Shown here: in pieces, positions 17,301-23,689 of the stretch
Position numbering within the stretch: the stretch's first letter is position 1
Layout of the letters: each line of letters starts with the position of its first letter
DNA from: J029 sp964482495
Lineage (GTDB): Bacteria > Planctomycetota > UBA1135
Length of the DNA: 64,000 nt
Reading direction: 5' to 3'
Assembly: GCA_964482495.1 (NCBI GenBank)
Contig: CAYZXS010000003.1
Location: forward strand, 62,001-126,000
Notes under the pieces: generated by a model
Told to the model about the DNA's origin: nothing
Database searches by the model: none
Seen by the model: the letters and a program-made list of their open reading frames with translations, nothing else
Translations under genes and position numbers: made by a program

Positions 17301-17427
17301 GGAGCAGCTCCAGGCCCTGGGGGCCGCCTCGCACGGCCTGCTCGACGGCGTGGCCGAAGAGACCGCCGCCTGGTTCCTGGTCGCCAACCTGCTCCTCAAC
17401 CTCGACGAGACCCTGACGATCGGATGA
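14347..17427 (+). CDS. Planctomycete-type cytochrome c / DUF1549 / DUF1553 protein
   Basis: A 1026-residue exported protein. After a signal peptide comes a PSC1-type c-heme domain (RCHDCHG, C78-C81-H82). DUF1549 follows (about 190-400: RFVLARLEAAGLAPSPEADR, LTGLPPTP) with a second CxxCH (GCAQCHNHKFDP, C374-C377-H378). A middle insert, about 500-610, looks like a PA14/jelly-roll fold (RVWVDGEEVLG, HHQLLLKVGN). DUF1553 (about 640-980) contains HPLTARVAVNRAWQHHFG and SNTPLQALAQFN. The family is abundant in Planctomycetota and is coupled to DUF1501 proteins; its chemistry is unproven. The start is ambiguous: ATG 14347 gives a lysine-containing n-region, but a TAGGAT (14343-14348) overlaps it, and ATG 14368 would be the start if that hexamer is the -10 box. 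Confidence 0.92.
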   Translation: MKSVVPAMPAITTAQSVFLCLSMAAGLSGPIAAQALPPLPPLQEPAQRPVDAPAADAEPGQTGVDFEAQIRPLLEARCHDCHGPSKHAAGLRLDQRAAALAGSFLGKEPVIVPGDPEDSELVYRVETDDEDDRMPPDGPALTAEETRLIRSWVEQGAAWPEDGEQARWPARHWAYRAPRRPEPPAVADPAWCRNEVDRFVLARLEAAGLAPSPEADRRSLIRRLSLDLTGLPPTPQQVAAFLADPAPDAYERLVDRLLASPHYGERMARGWLDLARYADTDGYEKDNERSAWPYRDWVVRAFNDDLPYDQFTLEQLAGDLLPGATLDQRVATGFHRNTMVNQEGGTDPEEFRVEAVKDRVDTTATVWMGVTLGCAQCHNHKFDPFSQRDYYRFFAYFNSTADGGNAQAPVIEAPPPALRAELERGRAEIADLEGRLATVTPPLRREMRAWEGGLRQRLEAERAAETAWSAWAYAGPYAPPAGEPVYAFAAPPERPEAAAEVAWRPRPEWADGQVHAFADTAAPAAHYLSRSVELAAPARLALSFGSDDSLRVWVDGEEVLGREVARGAALDQDVVEVELTAGHHQLLLKVGNTGGATGFAFRVLPAGLPPALAVLVEVPETERTPIDQQRLEARFLAGAPSLEPLRAELAAARAALPAAPTAMVMQELPEPRPSFVLDKGNFLLPAEPVEPGVPGALNGRIGAAPADRAELARWLTRPDHPLTARVAVNRAWQHHFGAGLVATPENFGTQGEPPSHPGLLDWLATEFPRLGWSHKALHRLIVSSAAYRQSSRTTAARLEADPANRLLSRGPRMRLGGEELRDLNLAVSGLLEPQLGGPSVYPPQPAGYDKGTYAGDRWRTAEGAGRYRRSLYTFWRRTSPYPVYQLFDAPSREFCATRRERSNTPLQALAQFNEQSAVEAAAGLALRLAGAAALAADQAGGAADGLAAGVERGFLLCLARPPEPAERALLLGLYRDELARLRAAPEQLQALGAASHGLLDGVAEETAAWFLVANLLLNLDETLTIG

Positions 17428-18857
17428 GCCGTTCCCTCCCGCCCGCCCCGCCCGCCGGCCCGAGCCGCCGCGCCTTCCTGGGACAGCTCGGCGCCTTCTC
17501 CTTGGCGGGCCTCGTGCCCGGCGCCCTGCCCGGCCTGCAGCCTGGCGCCGCGGCGCCCCTGCGCCCGCGCGCCGGCGCCCCGGTGAAGCGGGTGATCTAC
17601 CTGCACATGGCCGGCTCGCCGAGCCAGCTCGACCTGTTCCAGCCCAAGCCCTACCTGGTCGAGCACGACGGCGAGGACATCCCGGCCGAGTTCACCGCCA
17701 ACGAGCGCTTCGCCTTCATCAAGGGCACGCCGAAGCTGCTCGGCTCGCCCTACGCCTTCGCCCAGCACGGCGACAGCGGCCACTGGTTCTCGGAGCTGCT
17801 GCCCGAGATGGCGAAGCAGGCCGACAAGCTGGCCTTCCTGCACGCCATCCACACCGACCAGTTCAACCACGCGCCGGCGCAGATCTTCCTCAACACCGGC
17901 CACGCGCGCATCGGCCGGCCGAGCCTGGGCGCCTGGCTGAGCTACGGCCTCGGCACCGAGAACCCGAACCTGCCGGCCTTCGTGGTCATGATGTCGGGCC
18001 AGTTCGGCCCCAGCGGCGGCGCCGCCTGCTGGAGCAGCGGCTTCTTGCCGACGGTGCACCAGGGGGTGCGGCTGCGCGGGCAGGGCGACCCGGTGCTCTA
18101 CCTCTCCGAACCCGGCGGCGTCGACCGCGCTGCGCGTCGGCGCTCGCTGGACGCCCTCGGCGAGCTCAACCGGCTCGGGCACGAGCGCCACCAGGACCCC
18201 GAGACCCTGACCCGGATCGAGCAGTACGAGCTCGCCTACCGGATGCAGGAGGTCATGCCCGAGCTCGCCGACCTGGGCAGCGAGTCGGCCGAGACCCTGG
18301 CCCGCTATGGCGCTGTTCCCGGCGAGGCCAGCTACGCCAACAATTGCCTGCTGGCGCGGCGGATGTCCGAGGCCGGGGTCCGCTTCATCCACCTCTACGA
18401 CTGGGGCTGGGACAGCCACGGCACCAACCCCGGCGACGACATCATCACCTCGCTCCCTCGGCAGTGCCGCCGGACGGACCGAGCCACCGCGGCGCTGCTG
18501 GCCGACCTCGAGCAGCGCGGGCTGCTGGACGAGACCCTGGTGGTCTGGGGCGGCGAATTCGGCCGCACGCCGATGAACGAGCGCCGCAACGGCTCGACCT
18601 TCCTCGGCCGCGACCACCACCCGCACGCCTTCAGCATGTGGTTGGCCGGCGCTGGCATCCGCGGCGGCGCCTCGCTGGGCGCGACCGACGAGCTCGGCTA
18701 CTTCCCGACCGAAGGCCGAGTCGGCGTGCACGACCTGCACGCGACCATGCTGCACCTGATGGGCATCGACCACGAGCAGCTCACCTACCGCTTCCAGGGC
18801 CGGGACTTCCGGCTGACGGACGTAGCCGGGGAGCGGATCGGGGCGATCCTGGCCTGA
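17424..18857 (+). CDS. DUF1501 family protein with Tat signal
   Basis: A 477-residue exported protein of the sulfatase/alkaline-phosphatase-like superfamily. The N-terminus SRRAFLGQLGAFSLAG is a twin-arginine signal, implying folding before export. Characteristic stretches are VIYLHMAGSPSQLDLFQPK, HTDQFNHAPAQIFLNTG, LYDWGWDSHG and WGGEFGRTPMNE, with many Asp/His residues that would bind metal in this fold. Its ATG overlaps the DUF1553 stop by 4 bp (ATGA), so the two are co-translated. The pairing is typical of planctomycetes and implies joint work in the periplasm. The substrate is unknown; a hydrolase on phosphate or sulfate esters is only an inference from the fold. Confidence 0.92.
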   Translation: MSRSLPPAPPAGPSRRAFLGQLGAFSLAGLVPGALPGLQPGAAAPLRPRAGAPVKRVIYLHMAGSPSQLDLFQPKPYLVEHDGEDIPAEFTANERFAFIKGTPKLLGSPYAFAQHGDSGHWFSELLPEMAKQADKLAFLHAIHTDQFNHAPAQIFLNTGHARIGRPSLGAWLSYGLGTENPNLPAFVVMMSGQFGPSGGAACWSSGFLPTVHQGVRLRGQGDPVLYLSEPGGVDRAARRRSLDALGELNRLGHERHQDPETLTRIEQYELAYRMQEVMPELADLGSESAETLARYGAVPGEASYANNCLLARRMSEAGVRFIHLYDWGWDSHGTNPGDDIITSLPRQCRRTDRATAALLADLEQRGLLDETLVVWGGEFGRTPMNERRNGSTFLGRDHHPHAFSMWLAGAGIRGGASLGATDELGYFPTEGRVGVHDLHATMLHLMGIDHEQLTYRFQGRDFRLTDVAGERIGAILA

Positions 18858-19115
18858 GCGGGCCGGATTCGCCGGAACGGCCGGCGCCCTTTCGGGTAGG
18901 CTTGAGGCGGCCCGGCGCGGTTCGGAAATGGCGGAACCGTGCGCTCAGGGCCTCCGTCCCATCCTTGTCGGGGAATCCCCCGGGTCCGCTTCCTAGGCCC
19001 TTCCCCAGGCGTAACTCACTCCCCTGCAAAGAGAAACGACGCACCGCCCGGTCCTGGAGAGGACCCCGCGGCGCGCGTCCTTCCCGGCGCTACCCCCTCC
19101 CAACCCCACTCCCGC
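18858..19115 (+). promoter_or_regulatory. Long leader region before metalloprotease
   Basis: This 258-bp stretch holds no gene. A small hairpin (CGCCGG, loop AACGG, CCGGCG; 18870-18886) followed by CCCTTT may terminate the DUF1501 operon. A -10-like TAGGCT lies at 18897-18902, which would give a 5' leader of about 200 nt. No known riboswitch was recognised in the leader. Confidence 0.4.
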
Positions 19116-20666
19116 ATGATCACGACCCTTCCGACCCTGCTGCTCTCAGCTGCCCTGACCGTGGGCGGTGGCGAGAATCCCGCGACGAACTCCCTGGAGA
19201 AGGAGTTCTACGCCTGGTCTCTCCAGTCCCTGGAGGTTCCGGCCGAGGCCGGCCAGTCATTCCAGGTCCGCGTCATCCTCGACGAGTGGTTCGACGCCGA
19301 ACTGGTCCTCGACCCGTACACCGTCCGCTCGGCCAACTTCAAGGCCTACGAGCAGGGCGCTGACGGCGAGCTGCGCGAGATCGTGCCGCCGACCCCGGTC
19401 ACCTACCGCGGCATGGTCGCCGGCATCCCCGGCAGCGTCGTCTCGGCCTCGATCATCGACGGCCAGCTGCGCGCCCGCGTCGACCTGCACGACGGTAGCT
19501 CCGCTCGCGTCATCGAGCCGCTGACCGACTTCGACACCACGGCCAGCAAGGACATGCACGTGGTCTACGACAGCTCGGACGTCCTCCCGGACACGGGCTT
19601 CGTCATGGCCGAGCCGCTGCTCCCGCCGGTCCCGACCGCGCCCCCGAGCCAGCACAACCACGACGCGGACGGCGATCACGCCGGCCACGACCACACCGGT
19701 TCCGGTGCGGTGGGCGGCAGCCGCGGCGCCCGCGCCGACGAGACCTGCGAGATCGCCTGTGACGCCGACTACCAGTTCTACCAGAAGAACGGCAACAGCT
19801 CGTCCGCCACGATCAACGACATCGAGTCGGTCCTGAACGACACCGAGACCATCTACCAGCGCGACACCGGCATCTGCTACGACCTGACCACCGTCGTCGT
19901 GCGGACCAGCAGCGCCTCGAACCCGTACACCAGCAACGACCCGGGCACCCTGCTCAACCAGTTCCGCGCGGAGTGGCTGAACAACCAGGGCCACATCGTC
20001 CGCGACGTCGCGGAGCTGTTCACCGGCCGCTCGATCAACGGCAGCGTCATCGGCATCGCCTGGCTCGGCGGCATCTGCAACAGCTACGGCTACTCGATGG
20101 TGCAGTCCCGCTACACCAGCAACTGGTCGCGTCGCGTCAGCCTGACGACCCACGAGCTGGGCCACAACTGGAACGCGGGCCACTGCTGCAGCAGCTGCTC
20201 CGGCTGTAACACCTGCCACATCATGTGCCCCTGCAACGGCGGCTGCTCCGGCAACGTCACCAAGTTCGGCAACTCGAGCATCAACGCCATCACCAACTAC
20301 AAGAACAGCCGGAACTGCTTGGACAACGGCTGCGGTGGCGGCAGCGGCGGCAACCTGAACATCTCCGCCCTGATCCCGGGCAACGCTGGCCAGGTCAACC
20401 GCTTGGACATCACCGGCGCGACCCCGAACTCGACGGTCACGGTCTACTTCAGCCGGAACTCCGGCCTGACCGCGGTCGCTGGCTGCACCGGCCTCTACCT
20501 GGGCCTGGGCAACGCCAAGACCGCTGGCTCGACCACCACCGACGCCAACGGCTCGGGTTCCTTCTCGAAGTCGGTCCCGGCCACCGCCGCCGGCCGCACC
20601 TTCTACATCCAGGCCGCCGAGACCGCCGGCTGCCAGATCAGCAACCTGCTGACCCACACCTTCTAG
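19116..20666 (+). CDS. Secreted zinc metalloprotease (HExxHxxxGH, M12-like)
   Basis: A 516-residue exported protease. ATG 19116 starts a short hydrophobic signal (MITTLPTLLLSAALTVGG). Residues about 25-170 are a prodomain. A His/Asp-rich linker at about 185-205 (HNHDADGDHAGHDHTG) could bind metal. The catalytic domain spans about 210-405 and has the metzincin zinc motif HELGHNWNAGH (H346, E347, H350, H356), followed by an unusually cysteine-rich stretch (CCSSCSGCNTCHIMCPCNGG) that suggests several disulfides. Residues about 424-516 are the type-2 C-terminal module (AGQVNRLDITGATPN, DANGSGSFSKSVP, YIQAAE). The gene is monocistronic with a terminator at 20686. It resembles reprolysin/adamalysin-type M12 enzymes. 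Confidence 0.88.
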   Translation: MITTLPTLLLSAALTVGGGENPATNSLEKEFYAWSLQSLEVPAEAGQSFQVRVILDEWFDAELVLDPYTVRSANFKAYEQGADGELREIVPPTPVTYRGMVAGIPGSVVSASIIDGQLRARVDLHDGSSARVIEPLTDFDTTASKDMHVVYDSSDVLPDTGFVMAEPLLPPVPTAPPSQHNHDADGDHAGHDHTGSGAVGGSRGARADETCEIACDADYQFYQKNGNSSSATINDIESVLNDTETIYQRDTGICYDLTTVVVRTSSASNPYTSNDPGTLLNQFRAEWLNNQGHIVRDVAELFTGRSINGSVIGIAWLGGICNSYGYSMVQSRYTSNWSRRVSLTTHELGHNWNAGHCCSSCSGCNTCHIMCPCNGGCSGNVTKFGNSSINAITNYKNSRNCLDNGCGGGSGGNLNISALIPGNAGQVNRLDITGATPNSTVTVYFSRNSGLTAVAGCTGLYLGLGNAKTAGSTTTDANGSGSFSKSVPATAAGRTFYIQAAETAGCQISNLLTHTF

Positions 20667-20685
20667 GCGCTCGCGCCCCGTCGAT

Positions 20686-20724
20686 GCGGGCCGGTCCCTC
20701 CGGGGGCCGGTCCGCTCTCTTTTT
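20686..20724 (+). terminator. Intrinsic terminator after metalloprotease gene
   Basis: The hairpin pairs GCGGGCCGG (20686-20694) with CCGGTCCGC (20707-20715, one G-T pair), extended inward by a CCC/GGG stem, and is followed by TCTCTTTTT. It sits 20 nt past the metalloprotease stop and before the convergent lhgO-like gene. Confidence 0.75.
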
Positions 20725-20752
20725 ACCCGGCCAGGGCTGCGTGGAGGGGGGG

Positions 20753-21970
20753 CTAGGAGGGGAGCCGCCGCAGCGCCTCGGCCGCGACCGCCTCGCCGAT
20801 CGCCAGCGAGGCCGTGGCCGCCGGGGACGGCGCGTTGAGCACGTGCACGACCCGGGCGTCGCCCTGGATCAGGAAGTCGTCGACCAGGGCGCCGTCGCGG
20901 CCGACCGCCTGGGCGCGCACACCGGCGGGGGCGGGGACCAGGTGGCGGGGCTCGAGGCCGGGCACCAGCCGGGCCAGCGCCCGGGCGAAGGCGCGGCGCG
21001 ACAGCGAGCGCCGGATCTCGCCCAGGCCGGTGCGCCAGTAGCGCGCCGCCAGCTTCCAGGTGCCGGGCCAGGCCAGGCTACCGGCGAGGTCGGCCGGCCG
21101 GAGGGTGCTCCAGCGGTAGCCCTCGCGGGCGAAGGCCGGCACGGCGTTGGGGCCGCAGTGGACGCCGCCGTCGACGGTTGGGGTGAGATGGACGCCGAGG
21201 AAGGGGAAGCTCGGGTCCGGCACCGGGTAGATCAGGCCGCGGACCCAGCCGCGGACCTCGGGGACGAGCTCGAAGTACTCGCCGCGGAAGGGCAGGACGC
21301 GCGCCGCCGGGCGCGTCCCGGAGAGGGCGGCGACCCGGTCGCTGTGCAGGCCGGCGCAGTTCACCGCCACCGCGGCGGCGAGCTCGCCAGCGCCGGTGGA
21401 GAGCCGGACTTCGTCGGCGCGGGCCTCTAGCGCCAGCAGCGCGGCGCCGCAGCGGATGGCGCCGCCGGCCTCCTCGACCCGCTCGGCCAGCCGGCGGCAG
21501 ACCGCGCCGAAGTCGGTGATCCCCGATGCGGGCACCCGCAGCGCCCGCAGGCCGGCGGCGCGGGGCTCGACCTCGCGCAGCTGCTCCGGGCCGAGCGCCT
21601 CGACCGCGGCGCCGTTGGCGGCGGCGCGGCGCTCGAGCTCGGCCAGCCGGGGCAGCTCCTCCTCGCGGGTGGCGACGATCAGCTTGCCGCACCGGCGCCA
21701 GGGGAGCTGCTCGCGCTCGAGGAAGGCCTCCATCGCCGCCTTGCCGGCGCGGCAGTTGCGCGCCTTGAGGCTGCCCGGCCGGTAGTAGACCCCGGCGTGC
21801 AGCACGTTCGAATTGCGGCCGCTCTGGTGCTGGCCGACCGCGTCCTCCTTCTCGAGCACGGTGACCGCCAATCCGGGCCGCGCCTGCAGGAGCTGCCAGG
21901 CGGTGGCCAGGCCGACGATGCCGCCGCCGATCACGGCGACGTCGGCGCGAGGCAGGTCCGTCGCGCTCAC
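20753..21970 (-). CDS. lhgO: L-2-hydroxyglutarate oxidase-like FAD enzyme
   Basis: A 405-residue FAD-dependent oxidoreductase of the DAO family. The N-terminal dinucleotide fold reads VAVIGGGIVGLATAWQL (about 11-27). LhgO-type signatures are GQHQSGRNSNVLHAGVYY, GKLIVAT and the C-terminal GVRAQAV...LVDDF. LhgO oxidises L-2-hydroxyglutarate to 2-oxoglutarate and passes electrons to the quinone pool at the membrane. The start is GTG 21970, overlapping the upstream stop as GTGA, so it is coupled to the small membrane protein gene. It is the last gene of a three-gene operon (thpR, small membrane protein, lhgO). The main doubt is exact substrate within the family. Confidence 0.9.
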   Translation of the reverse strand: MSATDLPRADVAVIGGGIVGLATAWQLLQARPGLAVTVLEKEDAVGQHQSGRNSNVLHAGVYYRPGSLKARNCRAGKAAMEAFLEREQLPWRRCGKLIVATREEELPRLAELERRAAANGAAVEALGPEQLREVEPRAAGLRALRVPASGITDFGAVCRRLAERVEEAGGAIRCGAALLALEARADEVRLSTGAGELAAAVAVNCAGLHSDRVAALSGTRPAARVLPFRGEYFELVPEVRGWVRGLIYPVPDPSFPFLGVHLTPTVDGGVHCGPNAVPAFAREGYRWSTLRPADLAGSLAWPGTWKLAARYWRTGLGEIRRSLSRRAFARALARLVPGLEPRHLVPAPAGVRAQAVGRDGALVDDFLIQGDARVVHVLNAPSPAATASLAIGEAVAAEALRRLPS

Positions 21971-22224
21971 TTCTCGCAGGCGGCCAGGTTGTAGATCCAG
22001 GCCAGCAGCAGGCCGCCGACGGCGCCGTCCGCCAGCGCGTAGAGGGCGCCGACCAGGACGTCGAGCAGGTCGCGGGTGCCGTCGTGGCCGGGATAGAGGC
22101 TGGAGACGACCTGCAGGAAGGGCTCGCCGTAGCCGCAGCACCAATTCAGCAGGCCGACGCCGCCGACCATCAGGGCCCAGAAGATGCCGCCGGCGATCGC
22201 CGCGGCGCGGAGTTGCAGCTTCAT
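21967..22224 (-). CDS. Small two-helix membrane protein (bacteriophage-holin-like annotation family)
   Basis: An 85-residue protein with hydrophobic helices at about 6-26 (AAAIAGGIFWALMVGGVGLL) and 58-79 (LVGALYALADGAVGGLLLAW), joined by a loop with SSLYPGHDGT. The pattern of an N-terminal KLQLRA, a central YPG and a C-terminal AWIYNLAA resembles a widespread chromosomal family usually labelled bacteriophage holin. No other phage gene is nearby, so lysis is not implied. It lies 1 nt after the thpR stop and overlaps lhgO by 4 bp; operon membership is clear but its role is not. Confidence 0.75.
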   Translation of the reverse strand: MKLQLRAAAIAGGIFWALMVGGVGLLNWCCGYGEPFLQVVSSLYPGHDGTRDLLDVLVGALYALADGAVGGLLLAWIYNLAACEK

Positions 22225-22225
22225 G

Positions 22226-22780
22226 TCATCGCTCCAGAGTGCGGGCTTCGACCTGCCGGAACAGGCGTTCGCGGCGGTCCTCGGCCCAGGTGTAGAGCAC
22301 CAGCTCGTCGAGCAGCAGGTCGACGCCGTCGAGCTCCAGCCCGGCGGCCCAGTCGATGCCCTGCTGGCGTTGGTCCGGGGTCGCCCGGCGCAGGGGCCGG
22401 GCGATCGTGGTGTGCGCCTTGGGCGGGCGCTTGTCGGGCCGGGCCTCGGCGGCCTCGAGCCAGCGGTCGCGGCACAGGGCGATGCCCTTCTCGACCGGGT
22501 TGCGGCCGCGGCGCAGCAAGACCGACAGCGCCGAGTAGCGCTTCGGATTGCCCATCGGGACCACCTCGCCCAGGGTCACCGGCACCGCGCCCAGCTCCCA
22601 GAGCCCGTTCAGCGCCCAGGCGCGCAGCGCTTGCTGCTCGGTGCAGCCGCCGAGGAAGGCCAGGGTGATGTGCAGGTCGACGCCGCGGAACAGCCGCACG
22701 CCTTCGGGCGGCTCGCTGACGCGCTCTTCGAACCAGCCGGCGGCGGGCACGCGCAGCGCGAGGAACCAGTTCGGGCGCAT
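22226..22780 (-). CDS. thpR: RNA 2',3'-cyclic phosphodiesterase ThpR (2H family)
   Basis: A 184-residue cytoplasmic enzyme of the 2H phosphoesterase superfamily, formerly called 2'-5' RNA ligase. The two catalytic HxTx motifs are HITLAFLG (H37) and HTTIARP (H123), about 85 residues apart as expected. The start residues MRPNWFLALRVP match the usual N-terminal strand. Length is normal for the family. It heads a three-gene minus-strand operon. A -10-like TATTCT lies 8 nt before the ATG and overlaps the -10 of the divergent diiron gene. Confidence 0.9.
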   Translation of the reverse strand: MRPNWFLALRVPAAGWFEERVSEPPEGVRLFRGVDLHITLAFLGGCTEQQALRAWALNGLWELGAVPVTLGEVVPMGNPKRYSALSVLLRRGRNPVEKGIALCRDRWLEAAEARPDKRPPKAHTTIARPLRRATPDQRQQGIDWAAGLELDGVDLLLDELVLYTWAEDRRERLFRQVEARTLER

Positions 22781-22787
22781 CGGCCGC

Positions 22788-22794
22788 TAGAATA
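22788..22794. promoter_or_regulatory. Overlapping divergent -10 boxes
   Basis: The 7 bases read TAGAATA. On the plus strand TAGAAT (22788-22793) is a -10-like box 38 nt before ATG 22832. On the minus strand TATTCT (22794-22789) is a -10-like box 8 nt before ATG 22780. Transcription in the two directions would therefore compete for the same DNA. Confidence 0.5.
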
Positions 22795-22831
22795 GCGGTT
22801 TCGGCCGCCTCGTCGCGGCCTGCTTCTGACC

Positions 22832-23584
22832 ATGAACGCCACCCCTCCGCGCGGCTCCGAGCCCGCCGCCGCCTCGCCCGGCGGCGACGCGGGGGCGGAC
22901 CTCGGCGTGGGCGCCTGGGGCGGGGTCGCCGAAGCCGCGCGGCCGCACTTCGAGCGCCTCGATGACGAGGACCGGGTTCGCCTTCGCCAGCTGCTCTGGT
23001 GGGACATGAGCTCGGAGTACGACGCCCGCTTCCTGAGCGCCTACGTCGAGGAGCGGGGGCTGGAGCTGAGCCAAGCCTTCCGCTCCATGCACGCCGCCTG
23101 GGCCCGGGAGGAGGAGCTGCACTACGCCGTCGTCCGGCGGGTGCGCGAGGCCCTGTTCGGCTGGAGCGAGCAGGAGCGCGCCGACTTCGCCGCCCGCCGC
23201 GCCGACTTCGCGCCGCTGGCGCACCTGTTCGCCGACGAGTTCTCGATCACCGTGCTGATCGCCTACGACGAGCTGTGCACGGTGCGCGGCTACCAGGCCA
23301 ACCTTCCGCTCTACGACCGGCTCGGCCCCGAGTTCGGCGCCTTCCTGCGCCGCGTGATCGCCGACGAGGCCCTGCACTACAAGCGGGCGCTGGACGTGAT
23401 CGCCGCCGAGCACCGCCACCGCCTGCCCGAGCTGCCGGCGCTGCTCGAGCGCATCCGCGCCGCCGAGGACCTTCCCTACGGCAATACCTTCGTCATGGAC
23501 CACCAAGAGGACATCTACACCGAGGCGGTCAGCGACCGCGCGGTGAAGGTGCTGCTGGCGCAGGCGGCGAAGCTGTGCGGCTAG
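22832..23584 (+). CDS. Ferritin-like diiron protein
   Basis: A 250-residue, mostly helical protein. After a disordered Ala/Gly-rich leader (1-25) come helices with carboxylate and histidine motifs of a diiron four-helix bundle: REEELHYAV (E93-E95, H97), HLFADEFS (E136), AYDELC (E147) and ADEALHYKRAL (E179, H182). The two ExxH motifs and extra glutamates fit acyl-ACP-desaturase-like or ferritin-like oxygenases. No signal peptide or membrane span is seen, so it acts in the cytoplasm. The substrate is unknown; lipid modification is one possibility given this superfamily. Confidence 0.72.
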   Translation: MNATPPRGSEPAAASPGGDAGADLGVGAWGGVAEAARPHFERLDDEDRVRLRQLLWWDMSSEYDARFLSAYVEERGLELSQAFRSMHAAWAREEELHYAVVRRVREALFGWSEQERADFAARRADFAPLAHLFADEFSITVLIAYDELCTVRGYQANLPLYDRLGPEFGAFLRRVIADEALHYKRALDVIAAEHRHRLPELPALLERIRAAEDLPYGNTFVMDHQEDIYTEAVSDRAVKVLLAQAAKLCG

Positions 23585-23689
23585 GGGGTCAAGCCTCAGC
23601 GCTCCTTTGCCGATCCAGGGAACCCGTGTTAGGGTGAGCGTCTAGGGCGACCGCCTTTTTCCTCCAGCCTTGCCCTCCCTCTTCCATGA

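Noticed and set aside
14335..17334. A 999-codon open frame on the minus strand, antisense to the DUF1549/DUF1553 gene.
   Set aside because: It is a shadow frame caused by high GC; composition is Arg/Gly/Ala-rich with no domain, while the plus-strand protein has clear motifs. The same applies to long antisense frames at 3920-5515, 12531-14438, 31980-34550, 49279-51612 and 53991-57128.
21967..22224. Holin-like protein as evidence of a prophage.
   Set aside because: No other phage gene (endolysin, capsid, integrase, terminase) is present; the family is common in ordinary chromosomes.
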